A stretch of 6,466 bases of DNA from Lachnoclostridium sp. (lineage in GTDB: Bacteria; Bacillota; Clostridia; Lachnospirales; Lachnospiraceae), in NCBI GenBank assembly GCA_003445895.1, contig DMCD01000021.1, positions 1,666 to 8,131 of the forward strand, written 5' to 3'. Below are positions 1-5,992 of the stretch, piece after piece (the first letter of the stretch is position 1; every line of letters begins with the position of its first letter). The notes below the pieces were generated by a model that worked only from the letters and a program-made list of their open reading frames with translations, was not told where the DNA came from and searched no databases. A program made the translations under genes and the position numbers.

Positions 1-545
1 TAGAAGGTCAGCTCGTCCAGAAGGCGGTCCATATCCATGGTTTTATTGTAGATTGTGCGGATGTACTTGTCCAGCTTTTCCGGCGAGGAGGCCACGCCGT
101 CCCGGATGCCCTCCACATAGCCCTTGATGGCAGTCAGGGGTGTCCGGAGGTCATGGGAAATATTGGAGAGCAGCATCTTGCTCTCCTTGTCGTAGGCCAC
201 CTTCTCCTCCGCCGACTCCTTGAGCCGGATGCGCATCTCCTCGAAGTCCCGGCAGAGCATGCCGATCTCCGAGTCGCTGTCCACCTCCAGGGTAAAATCC
301 AGGTTGCCGTCCCGAATCTCCTTCATGGCTGCCTGCAGGCTCCTAAGCGGCCGGATGACGTCCTGAAACACCCATCCGCAGAGGGTCACGCCGCCCACCA
401 CCACGATAATCAGTCCGAAGAACAGCACCTCATCCCGGGGAATGTTCCAGGGAATCCGCTCCTCAAAGGCCATCAGCACAAGCAACAGAAAGGGCACCAG
501 GGTGACCGAGAACATCACCGGCACCAGACTTTTTTTCGCCTTCAT
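1..545 (-). CDS. Sensor histidine kinase of a two-component system, N-terminal 181 residues (3' end beyond the window)
   Basis: Membrane sensor kinase that autophosphorylates a histidine and passes the phosphate to a response regulator. My reading of the minus strand from the ATG at 545 gives 181 uninterrupted codons. Transmembrane helix 1 is at about residues 7-27, followed by a very short outside loop of about 13 residues (EERIPWNIPRDEV). Transmembrane helix 2 is at about 41-60, a HAMP linker at about 61-112 (VIRPLRSL...DSEIGMLCRDFEEM), and the HisKA dimerisation helix carries SHDLRTPLTAIKGYVEGI with the phospho-acceptor His131. The ATPase domain lies outside the window. The start is supported by GAGGT 5 nt upstream of the ATG. 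The outside loop is too small for a classical ligand-binding domain, so the signal may be sensed in the membrane or through a partner. No response regulator precedes it; metK does, across a terminator. A regulator could follow beyond position 1. Family assignment is firm; the stimulus is unknown. Confidence 0.93.
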   Translation of the reverse strand, partial: MKAKKSLVPVMFSVTLVPFLLLVLMAFEERIPWNIPRDEVLFFGLIIVVVGGVTLCGWVFQDVIRPLRSLQAAMKEIRDGNLDFTLEVDSDSEIGMLCRDFEEMRIRLKESAEEKVAYDKESKMLLSNISHDLRTPLTAIKGYVEGIRDGVASSPEKLDKYIRTIYNKTMDMDRLLDELTF

Positions 546-570
546 AGGGTACCTCACAGGAAAATAATAC

Positions 571-619
571 AAAAAGCTGCCGCATACACATATTATAGCA
601 TATGTGTGCTGCGGCAGCT
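571..619 (-). terminator. Long hairpin terminator after metK, possibly bidirectional
   Basis: Seen directly: 575-584 pairs with 610-619 over 10 bp without mismatch (AGCTGCCGCA with TGCGGCAGCT). After a small internal loop, 586-592 pairs with 601-607 over another 7 bp (ACACATA with TATGTGT). On the minus strand the stem is followed at once by five Ts (571-575) and a further T/A-rich stretch, the pattern of an intrinsic terminator for metK, which stops about 60 nt upstream. On the plus strand five Ts lie at 623-627, close to the other side, so it could also stop transcription entering from the left. No plus-strand gene is visible inside the window. Confidence 0.85.
592..600 (-). promoter_or_regulatory. 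Candidate extended -10 promoter for the histidine kinase, inside the terminator loop
   Basis: The minus strand reads TGCTATAAT here: a perfect TATAAT (592-597) preceded by TGn, the extended -10 form that can work without a good -35. No convincing -35 is present at 16-18 bp spacing. A start point about 7 nt downstream would fall near 585 and give a leader of about 40 nt before the kinase ATG at 545. The element lies at the loop and upper stem of the metK terminator hairpin. The match is seen in the sequence; promoter function is inferred. Confidence 0.45.
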
Positions 620-644
620 CTGTTTTTCTGCTGTGATGTGTCCC

Positions 645-668
645 TGCCGCGGCATGCGCGGCCGCGCA
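645..668. repeat. Two abutting perfect palindromes between metK and its terminator
   Basis: TGCCGCGGCA (645-654, 10 bp) is followed directly by TGCGCGGCCGCGCA (655-668, 14 bp); each reads the same on both strands. They lie in the 3' untranslated region of metK, between its stop codon and the terminator. The left palindrome can also pair with the GC part of the terminator stem (TGCCGC with GCGGCA), so alternative folds of the 3' end are possible. No function is recognised. Confidence 0.6.
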
Positions 669-678
669 GAAACCTTTT

Positions 679-1869
679 TTACTTCAGGTATGCGGCAAGC
701 GTCTCCACCCGGTCGCATTTCTCCCAGGGAAGGTCGATGTCGGTGCGGCCGAAGTGGCCGTAGGCCGCGGTCTGGCGGTAGATCGGTCTTCTCAGATCCA
801 GCATCTTGATGATGCCCGCCGGACGCAGGTCAAAGTTCTCCTTCACGATCTCCACAAGACGGCTGTTGGACAGCTTTCCGGTTCCGAAGGTGTCCACCAT
901 GATGGATGTGGGCTGGGCTACGCCGATGGCGTAGGACAGCTGAATCTGGCAGCGGTCAGCCAGACCTGCCGCCACGATATTCTTGGCCACATAGCGGGCT
1001 GCGTAGCAGGCGGAGCGGTCCACCTTGGTGCAGTCCTTTCCGGAGAATGCGCCGCCGCCGTGTCCGGACGCGCCGCCGTAGGTGTCAACCACAATCTTTC
1101 TTCCGGTAAGTCCGCTGTCGCCCATGGGGCCGCCGATGACGAACCGGCCCGTCGGATTGATGAAGAACTTGGTATCCTCCGCCACCAGCTCCTGCGGCAA
1201 AACCTCATCGAAGATATACTTCTTCACATCCTTATGGATCTGCTCCTGGGAAATGTCTTCGCTGTGCTGGGTAGACAGAACCACCGCATCCAGCTTGACG
1301 GGCTTTCCATTCTCATCATACTCCACCGTCACCTGGGTCTTGCCGTCGGGACGAAGATAGGGCAGCGTGCCGTTCTTGCGGACCTCGGCCAGCTTTCTGG
1401 AGAGGCGGTGGGCCAGGGCGATGGGATAGGGCATAAACTCCGGGGTCTCATTGATGGCATAGCCGAACATCATACCCTGGTCGCCGGCGCCGATGCCGTC
1501 CAGCTGCTCCTCGCTCATATGCTGTTCCCGGACCTCCAGCGCCCGGTCCACGCCCATGGCGATATCCGGGGACTGCTGGTGGATCATGACCTGCACGGCG
1601 CAGGTGTCGGCATCAAATCCCATCTCGGAGCTGGTGTAGCCGATCTCCCGGACGGTGTCGCGCACAATCTTCTGAATATCCACATTTGCCTTGGTGGTGA
1701 TTTCACCCAGAACACACACAATACCCGTGGTGGTAACGGTCTCGCAGGCAACCCGGCTCATGGGGTCCTGGGAGAGCATCGCGTCCAGAATCGCATCCGA
1801 GATCTGGTCGCACATCTTATCCGGATGTCCTTCGGTTACGGACTCGGAGGTAAATAATCTTCTTTCCAT
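679..1869 (-). CDS. metK: S-adenosylmethionine synthetase (methionine adenosyltransferase)
   Basis: Cytoplasmic enzyme that makes S-adenosylmethionine from methionine and ATP, releasing phosphate and pyrophosphate. It supplies the methyl donor for the cell and usually works as a tetramer. The 396-aa length is normal for the family. Key motifs are intact: GHPDK at residues 14-18 (with the ATP-site His15 and Asp17), signature 1 [12 protein letters not shown] at 127-138, and signature 2 GGGAFSGKD (P-loop-like) at 271-279. [16 protein letters not shown] at 251-266 is also typical. The chosen ATG has AAGGA about 9 nt upstream. An out-of-frame ATG sits 7 nt further upstream at 1876-1874. The leader holds a SAM riboswitch, so expression should fall when SAM is plentiful, a direct product feedback. 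It is flanked by its own leader terminator and a strong 3' terminator, so it is probably a single-gene unit. Identity is secure. Confidence 0.99.
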   Translation of the reverse strand: MERRLFTSESVTEGHPDKMCDQISDAILDAMLSQDPMSRVACETVTTTGIVCVLGEITTKANVDIQKIVRDTVREIGYTSSEMGFDADTCAVQVMIHQQSPDIAMGVDRALEVREQHMSEEQLDGIGAGDQGMMFGYAINETPEFMPYPIALAHRLSRKLAEVRKNGTLPYLRPDGKTQVTVEYDENGKPVKLDAVVLSTQHSEDISQEQIHKDVKKYIFDEVLPQELVAEDTKFFINPTGRFVIGGPMGDSGLTGRKIVVDTYGGASGHGGGAFSGKDCTKVDRSACYAARYVAKNIVAAGLADRCQIQLSYAIGVAQPTSIMVDTFGTGKLSNSRLVEIVKENFDLRPAGIIKMLDLRRPIYRQTAAYGHFGRTDIDLPWEKCDRVETLAAYLK

Positions 1870-1888
1870 CTGTCATATTCCTTTCCTG

Positions 1889-1922
1889 AAAAAAAAGAGA
1901 TCCGCGAAATGTGCGCGGATCT
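1889..1922 (-). terminator. Riboswitch-controlled intrinsic terminator in the metK leader
   Basis: On the minus strand AGATCCGCG (1922-1914) pairs perfectly with CGCGGATCT (1906-1898) over 9 bp around a 7-nt loop. After one C comes a run of eight Ts (1889-1896). It ends about 20 nt before the metK ATG, immediately upstream of the ribosome binding site. Its 5' arm is shared with the antiterminator, which makes it the expression platform of the SAM riboswitch: formed when SAM is bound, disrupted when SAM is low. Confidence 0.93.
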
Positions 1923-1944
1923 GATTTATTATGATCAAATCCAC
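1915..1944 (-). promoter_or_regulatory. Antiterminator hairpin of the metK leader
   Basis: GTGGATTTGAT (1944-1934) can pair with ATCAGATCCGC (1925-1915) over 11 bp, including two G-U pairs, around an 8-nt loop. The 5' strand takes nucleotides from the closing P1 helix of the aptamer, and the 3' strand takes the first arm of the terminator. It therefore excludes both, which is the arrangement expected of an OFF-type SAM-I switch. The pairing is seen by hand; its use in the cell is inferred from known S-box mechanism. Confidence 0.8.
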
Positions 1945-2066
1945 TTATTGCTCGGTGGGAATTCCCGCCGCTCAGGCTGGCACCTTCCGTTATCCGGACA
2001 CTTCCGGGTACGGGGTTGTCGTGACTTCATCGATCCTATGTATCTCCATCACTCTGAATAAGGGAT
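1939..2066 (-). promoter_or_regulatory. SAM riboswitch aptamer (SAM-I / S-box type) upstream of metK
   Basis: Binds S-adenosylmethionine in the nascent mRNA and promotes termination ahead of metK. P1 is closed by CTTATT (2062-2057) with AATAAG (1949-1944), and extended by ATCC (2066-2063) with GGAT (1942-1939). Conserved S-box elements appear in order: AGAG after P1, GATGAAG in P2, ACAACC leading to P3, GGAAGGTGCCA after P3, and GAGCAATAAG at the end. P2 can close by GTGA (2052-2049) with TCAC (2024-2021). AGG in the P2 loop (2037-2035) can pair with CCT (1976-1974) as the usual pseudoknot. A P4 hairpin runs at about 1953-1970. A SAM leader on a SAM synthetase gene is a well-known pairing in Bacillota, which supports the call. 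A covariance search with the Rfam SAM model would confirm it. I found no convincing promoter for this leader. Confidence 0.92.
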
Positions 2067-2081
2067 ATAGTTATTCAATTG

Positions 2082-2111
2082 AAAAACGATAAGGCATCGG
2101 CCCGGCCTCAT
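2082..2111 (-). terminator. Probable weak intrinsic terminator after murA
   Basis: Just past the murA stop codon, ATGAGGC (2111-2105) pairs with GCCTTAT (2095-2089), 7 bp with one G-U, around a 9-nt loop. It is followed by CG and five Ts (2086-2082). The stem is short and partly A/U, so read-through into the metK leader is plausible. The position between two independently regulated genes fits a terminator. Confidence 0.45.
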
Positions 2112-2112
2112 A

Positions 2113-3408
2113 TCAGCCGATACGCAGGCGGAACTTCTGTGCCTCCCGCTCGGACTCCACCGCCTCGATGCAGGCGCCGAGTCCCCGGAGCTTCTCCTCG
2201 AAGCTCTCATAGCCGCGGCGGATATAGCCAATCTCATCCACGACCGTGTAGCCGTCCGCAGCAAGGCCCGCCAGTACCAGCGCGGCTCCGGCACGCAAAT
2301 CCGGTGCCACCACTTCCGCGCCCATCAGCTTGTTTACGCCGACGATAATAGCGGTGTTGCCTTCCACATGGATATTGCCGCCCATGCGGGACAGCTCATC
2401 CACATACTTGAAACGGTTCTCGAAAATACTCTCGGTGACGATGCTCGTACCCTCCGCCAGCGCCAGTGTAACCGTGATCTGCGGCTGCATGTCGGTCGGA
2501 AAGCCCGGGTAGGGCAGCGTCTTGATATTCATGTGGTTCTGGTGCGGACGACCCACCACGCGGATCGCCTCGTCAAATTCCGTCACCTCACAGCCCAGCT
2601 CGATGAGCTTCGCCGTGATGGATTCCAGATGCTTCGGAATGACATTCTGGATGGTGATATCGCCGCGGGTCACCGCAGCGGCGCACATGAAGGTACCCGC
2701 CTCAATCTGGTCCGGAATAATGGAATACTCCGTGCCGTGAAGCCGTTTCACGCCGCGGATGCGGATCACGTCCGTTCCGGCGCCGCGGATATTGGCACCC
2801 ATGCTGTTTAAGAAGTTGGCCACATCAACCACGTGGGGTTCCTTGGCGGGGTTCTCGATGATCGTCTCCCCCTCGGCCAGCGCTGCAGCCATCATGATAT
2901 TGATGGTGGCGCCGACGGAAACCACATCCAGATAGATGTGACTGCCGATCAGGTCGATGGCGTGGGCGTAGACCGTGCCGTTCTTCTCCACGCTGACCTT
3001 CGCGCCCAGGGCCCGGAAGCCCTTCAGGTGCAGGTCAATGGGACGGCTTCCGATATTGCAGCCGCCCGGCAGCGGAACCTCGGCACTCTTGTATCGTCCG
3101 AGCAGGGCTCCCAGGAAATAGTAGGATGCCCTGATCTTCCTCATATATTCGTCTTCCACCCGTACCTGGTGGATATCACCTGTATTGATCCTCACGGTGT
3201 GCCGGTCAATCCGGTCCACACGCGCGCCGATCTGCATCAGGGCTTCCAGCAGAACATTGATGTCCCGCACGTCCGGCAGATTCTCGATCACCACATCCTC
3301 ATCGGTCATGATGGTCGCTGCAAGGATGCCCAGGGCCGCGTTTTTAGCGCCCCCGATATTCACCTCGCCTGCCAGAGGTATGCCGCCCTTTATGATAAAC
3401 TGACTCAT
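2113..3408 (-). CDS. murA: UDP-N-acetylglucosamine 1-carboxyvinyltransferase (first committed step of peptidoglycan synthesis)
   Basis: Cytoplasmic enzyme that transfers enolpyruvate from PEP to UDP-GlcNAc. From the preferred ATG the protein is 431 aa. It shows the family's hallmarks: GGAKNAAL near the N-terminus with Lys22-Asn23, PGGCNIGSRPIDLH with the PEP-reactive Cys117, PGFPTDMQPQ with the base Asp306, and a C-terminal DLRAGAAL...GYIRRGYE stretch. The active-site residue is Cys rather than Asp, the form expected to be fosfomycin-sensitive. An in-frame GTG three codons upstream (3417-3415) was rejected as the start because it lies inside the Shine-Dalgarno GAGGTG. ATG 3408 lies 6 nt after that site and restores the usual MxxFIIKGG start. 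It has its own promoter upstream. Many Bacillota carry two murA paralogues; which one this is cannot be told from the window. Confidence 0.98.
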   Translation of the reverse strand: MSQFIIKGGIPLAGEVNIGGAKNAALGILAATIMTDEDVVIENLPDVRDINVLLEALMQIGARVDRIDRHTVRINTGDIHQVRVEDEYMRKIRASYYFLGALLGRYKSAEVPLPGGCNIGSRPIDLHLKGFRALGAKVSVEKNGTVYAHAIDLIGSHIYLDVVSVGATINIMMAAALAEGETIIENPAKEPHVVDVANFLNSMGANIRGAGTDVIRIRGVKRLHGTEYSIIPDQIEAGTFMCAAAVTRGDITIQNVIPKHLESITAKLIELGCEVTEFDEAIRVVGRPHQNHMNIKTLPYPGFPTDMQPQITVTLALAEGTSIVTESIFENRFKYVDELSRMGGNIHVEGNTAIIVGVNKLMGAEVVAPDLRAGAALVLAGLAADGYTVVDEIGYIRRGYESFEEKLRGLGACIEAVESEREAQKFRLRIG

Positions 3409-3414
3409 GAAAAA

Positions 3415-3420
3415 CACCTC
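3415..3420 (-). promoter_or_regulatory. murA ribosome binding site that decides the start
   Basis: GAGGTG lies 6 nt before ATG 3408. Its last three bases are themselves an in-frame GTG, which could be mistaken for an upstream start adding three residues (MFF). A start codon inside its own Shine-Dalgarno is not usable, so the ATG is preferred. Confidence 0.8.
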
Positions 3421-3439
3421 AAAGCGTATATTCGGTCGT

Positions 3440-3468
3440 ATTATATACCAAATGTTTCAGTAATGCAA
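3440..3468 (-). promoter_or_regulatory. Sigma-A-type promoter for murA
   Basis: On the minus strand a perfect TATAAT (3445-3440) is preceded, at a 17-bp spacing, by TTGCAT (3468-3463), which keeps the TTG of the -35 consensus. The expected start point is near 3433, about 25 nt before the murA ATG. It lies in the short gap after the 831-aa gene, where I see no terminator, so murA may also receive read-through from upstream. Confidence 0.75.
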
Positions 3469-3492
3469 AGAGTTTGTGAAAATTGTGTGAAG

Positions 3493-5988
3493 CTATTGTT
3501 TCAGGAAGCACACAAAATCATTGCCCAGTGCATCAAAGAACGCATTGGAGTCGTTGATTCCGAGGAGTTCTTCGAACATCTCCTCCGTGCCCGGATTGTG
3601 AACCACCACCACATTGCTGAACCGGTCATAGCCCGGAATCAGCAGATAATGGTCATCGTCGGTAAATGCGCACACCGGCATTCCCTCAGAAATAAAGTAC
3701 AGCACCTGGCTTAAGGAAAGTCCCCCGCAGTCCAGAAGAAGGGTTCCGTCCTCAGCGGTCTGCCGGTTCTCCCGGTACTCCGCCAGGTACCGCTCCGCCA
3801 GGGCATGGGCCGTGCCGTTATCCCCGACCCGGGCCTCCTGGGCGCGGTCCACGCGGGACCAGATGACGTTGCCGTGCTCATCGGTGACAACGCCCATGCC
3901 GTCCCAGGTCCTGCGGACGGCGTCCGCAAAGTCCGTATAAAGGCCGTTGTAGTCGCCCCGGACATAGGAGATCCAGGCCTCGGTGCCGTGAGTGCCGCCG
4001 CCTTCAAGAACGACCGCACTGTCCTCCCGCGCCTCCATCCGTCCCGGGATTCTCGCCCGGCTCTGCTGCTCCGTGGTACTGGTCTGGAGGAAATACACCC
4101 GTCCCATCACCCGGTCCGCCAGATAGCCGATGCCGGCCATGGCCGCATTTTCCTGCTCCATATTGCTGATCAGCGTGTCCTCCGTCTCCGGCACATAGCC
4201 GGACTCCGTCTTCCGCATCCGTTCCATATGAATGCGGCTGTCGGCGATTGACACGTCCATCAGGCAGATATCCGGTTTTTCATACCGGGCTTCCTGCTCC
4301 ATCGCCTCGTTTACGACCTCCACCGCATAGAGCGGCAGGCCCATCACCCGGCCGTGGCGCTTCAGCAGCTCCTCCGGGTGTCCCAGGCCGTAGACCAGGT
4401 CCGAGCCCACAAAGCCCACCAGCTTCACCACGGAGTTGCCCTCCGCCGTCACGCCGGTCTGCTCGCCGCTCTCTAAGTCCAGCACCCGGATGCCCTCAGA
4501 ATACCAGGGCTCATCGCTGTCCATCCAGGCGATGCGGGACCGGTCCCCGCTGGCGGCGAAATTCTCCTCCGTAAGCCCGGAGGCCACCACCTCCACGGAA
4601 TGGTCCGTGAGAGATACGCCGTAGACGGTGTGATTCATCAGAAGATACAGGGTCTCTCCTCCCGCCAGATAGCAGAAGGTATCCACGTCCTCCTGCAGAC
4701 GGCAGGCATCCTCCTTCGAAGGAAGATACAGAAGCTCTGTGAGCACATTTTCCGTATTGTCATACCGGTAGAGGCAGACGCCGGTGGTTCCGGTGTGGGG
4801 ACCCCGGCAGAGATAGCCGCTGACAAGAAAATACATCTCGCCGGTCTCGCTGACCGCCAGAATTCTCGCCTTCTCCGCCCCCGCAAGCCGTCCCGGGTCA
4901 TCGTCGCTCTCCCTCGCCGTGTAAACCTCCGTGGTGATGCCCGACTCCGTATCGTGGAGCCAGACCTCGCCTGCGGTCACAAAAGCCTTCATGCGGCCGG
5001 ATTCCTCCTCCACGGACTGGAGGCCCTCCCCGTCGGTGATGCCCAGCATGATTCTCGTATCCGTGAACATGGACGGATCCCCGGAGAAAATCTGGTTTGT
5101 CCGGCGGGTGAAATCCATCATGAAGATGCGTTCCGCGCCCCGGCGCATGGTAAAGCTTTCCTTCACGTCAAAAAAGCACTCCCCCCGTTCCGTCTCGCAG
5201 CGGGTGGTATAGGTGCGGACCACAACCCCGGTGTCTCCCCGAAGCTCTCTTAGGTGCATGGAAGCCTCGCCCACCATCTGCATGCCAGTGGCGTGCCAGG
5301 TCAGCATATCAAAATTATTCTTCAGCGTCACATAGCCCAGGGTGCTGTTGTCCTCATTGGCATCCACCTCCAGATAAGTGGTCAGGTCCCTGGCCTGCTG
5401 CTGATTAAAAGTCTTTTCCGAAAACTCCTCCGCCAGCGCCAGCATCTCCTCCGTATACGGCGAAGAGGGAAGCAGTATTCTCGTATAATAAGAATATTCC
5501 TTCCCGTCGTTAGCGCTGAGCATCAGCGTCATATTATACTCTTCGTCCTTCTGGATCAGGTTCTGAATCGGCAGAATGGCCCGAAGCCGCCCGCCGTCAT
5601 CGGAAAGCTCCGAGACCTCGGTCCGCTCCACCAGCCGCTCCCCGCTCAGATCCCTTATCTCATAGCGGAGTCCGGTGATAACCTCACCCTCCGGCTCAAT
5701 CAGGACCGCCAGCTGCCGGTCCTCCGGCAGAATCGTCAGGTCCGTTCTTCCGGTGTACTCCCGCTCATCGTCCGTGTAGCCGCGGAGTTCATTCATCTCC
5801 CGTCCGAGGAACCAGAACGAAACCCCGGGGATGTGGACATCCGCCGCCTCATGATAGACGGCCTGGGCGTCCTCTTCCTCCTCGGCGTCCCGGAGCGTCG
5901 TCCTCACTGTCAGTACCGCCAGAATTAATACCACAGCCAGGACCGACACCATCAGAACCCGGCGAAGCATCAAAAGCTTCTCTCTCAT
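3493..5988 (-). CDS. Uncharacterised membrane-anchored exported protein with propeller-like repeats and a C39-peptidase-like C-terminus
   Basis: I do not recognise a named family for the full protein (831 aa). Residues 1-10 are basic and 11-28 are one hydrophobic helix (VLMVSVLAVVLILAVLTV). An acidic stretch (EEEED, 36-40) follows, so the bulk is probably outside the membrane. Residues about 90-300 are strand-rich. About 340-610 contains recurring short-strand units typical of beta-propellers (EVWLHDTESG, 341-350; DRSRIAWMD, 482-490; IRVLDLESGEQ, 500-510). Residues 672-711 (ISYVRGDYNGLYTDFADAVR...GVVTDEHGNVIWS) lead into a C-terminal segment: LSLSQVLYFISEGMPV (757-772), DDHYLLIPGYD (778-788) and VVVHNPGTEEM (794-804). 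These resemble the Gly-x-Pro-Val, His and Asp-Pro regions of C39-like peptidases. I cannot place a convincing catalytic Cys in the N-terminal half of that fold, so it may be non-enzymatic. It starts 4 nt after the nucleotidyltransferase stop with no good Shine-Dalgarno, suggesting translational coupling. Met7 is an alternative start. Existence is firm; function is unknown. Confidence 0.9.
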   Translation of the reverse strand: MREKLLMLRRVLMVSVLAVVLILAVLTVRTTLRDAEEEEDAQAVYHEAADVHIPGVSFWFLGREMNELRGYTDDEREYTGRTDLTILPEDRQLAVLIEPEGEVITGLRYEIRDLSGERLVERTEVSELSDDGGRLRAILPIQNLIQKDEEYNMTLMLSANDGKEYSYYTRILLPSSPYTEEMLALAEEFSEKTFNQQQARDLTTYLEVDANEDNSTLGYVTLKNNFDMLTWHATGMQMVGEASMHLRELRGDTGVVVRTYTTRCETERGECFFDVKESFTMRRGAERIFMMDFTRRTNQIFSGDPSMFTDTRIMLGITDGEGLQSVEEESGRMKAFVTAGEVWLHDTESGITTEVYTARESDDDPGRLAGAEKARILAVSETGEMYFLVSGYLCRGPHTGTTGVCLYRYDNTENVLTELLYLPSKEDACRLQEDVDTFCYLAGGETLYLLMNHTVYGVSLTDHSVEVVASGLTEENFAASGDRSRIAWMDSDEPWYSEGIRVLDLESGEQTGVTAEGNSVVKLVGFVGSDLVYGLGHPEELLKRHGRVMGLPLYAVEVVNEAMEQEARYEKPDICLMDVSIADSRIHMERMRKTESGYVPETEDTLISNMEQENAAMAGIGYLADRVMGRVYFLQTSTTEQQSRARIPGRMEAREDSAVVLEGGGTHGTEAWISYVRGDYNGLYTDFADAVRRTWDGMGVVTDEHGNVIWSRVDRAQEARVGDNGTAHALAERYLAEYRENRQTAEDGTLLLDCGGLSLSQVLYFISEGMPVCAFTDDDHYLLIPGYDRFSNVVVVHNPGTEEMFEELLGINDSNAFFDALGNDFVCFLKQ

Positions 5989-5992
5989 GTGA

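Noticed and set aside
564..569. TATTAT as another -10 for the kinase
   Set aside because: It would leave a leader of only about 12 nt and has no -35; it is more simply the T/A-rich tail of the terminator. The extended -10 in the loop is better.
153..809. A 218-codon plus-strand open frame over the kinase, the intergenic region and the end of metK
   Set aside because: It runs through the terminator hairpin and ends in Arg/Gly-rich antisense of metK; no domain is visible.
754..1857. A 367-codon open frame on the plus strand opposite metK
   Set aside because: It is a mirror of metK's GC-rich codon use. The translation is low-complexity in His, Gly and Leu with no recognisable domain, and it lacks a convincing ribosome binding site. 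metK on the other strand is certain.
2064..2092. Possible metK promoter: TTATCG, 17 bp, TATATC on the minus strand
   Set aside because: The start point would fall inside the 5' strand of riboswitch helix P1 and destroy the aptamer, and the -35 is poor. The real promoter is undefined; weak read-through from murA is an alternative.
2833..3714. A 293-codon plus-strand open frame running across murA, its promoter and the end of the 831-aa gene
   Set aside because: It covers two real genes and the murA promoter in antisense, and the composition is shadow-like with no domain.
5254..5928. A 224-codon plus-strand open frame opposite the 831-aa gene
   Set aside because: Antisense shadow rich in Arg, His and Leu, with no motif and no sign of its own expression signals.
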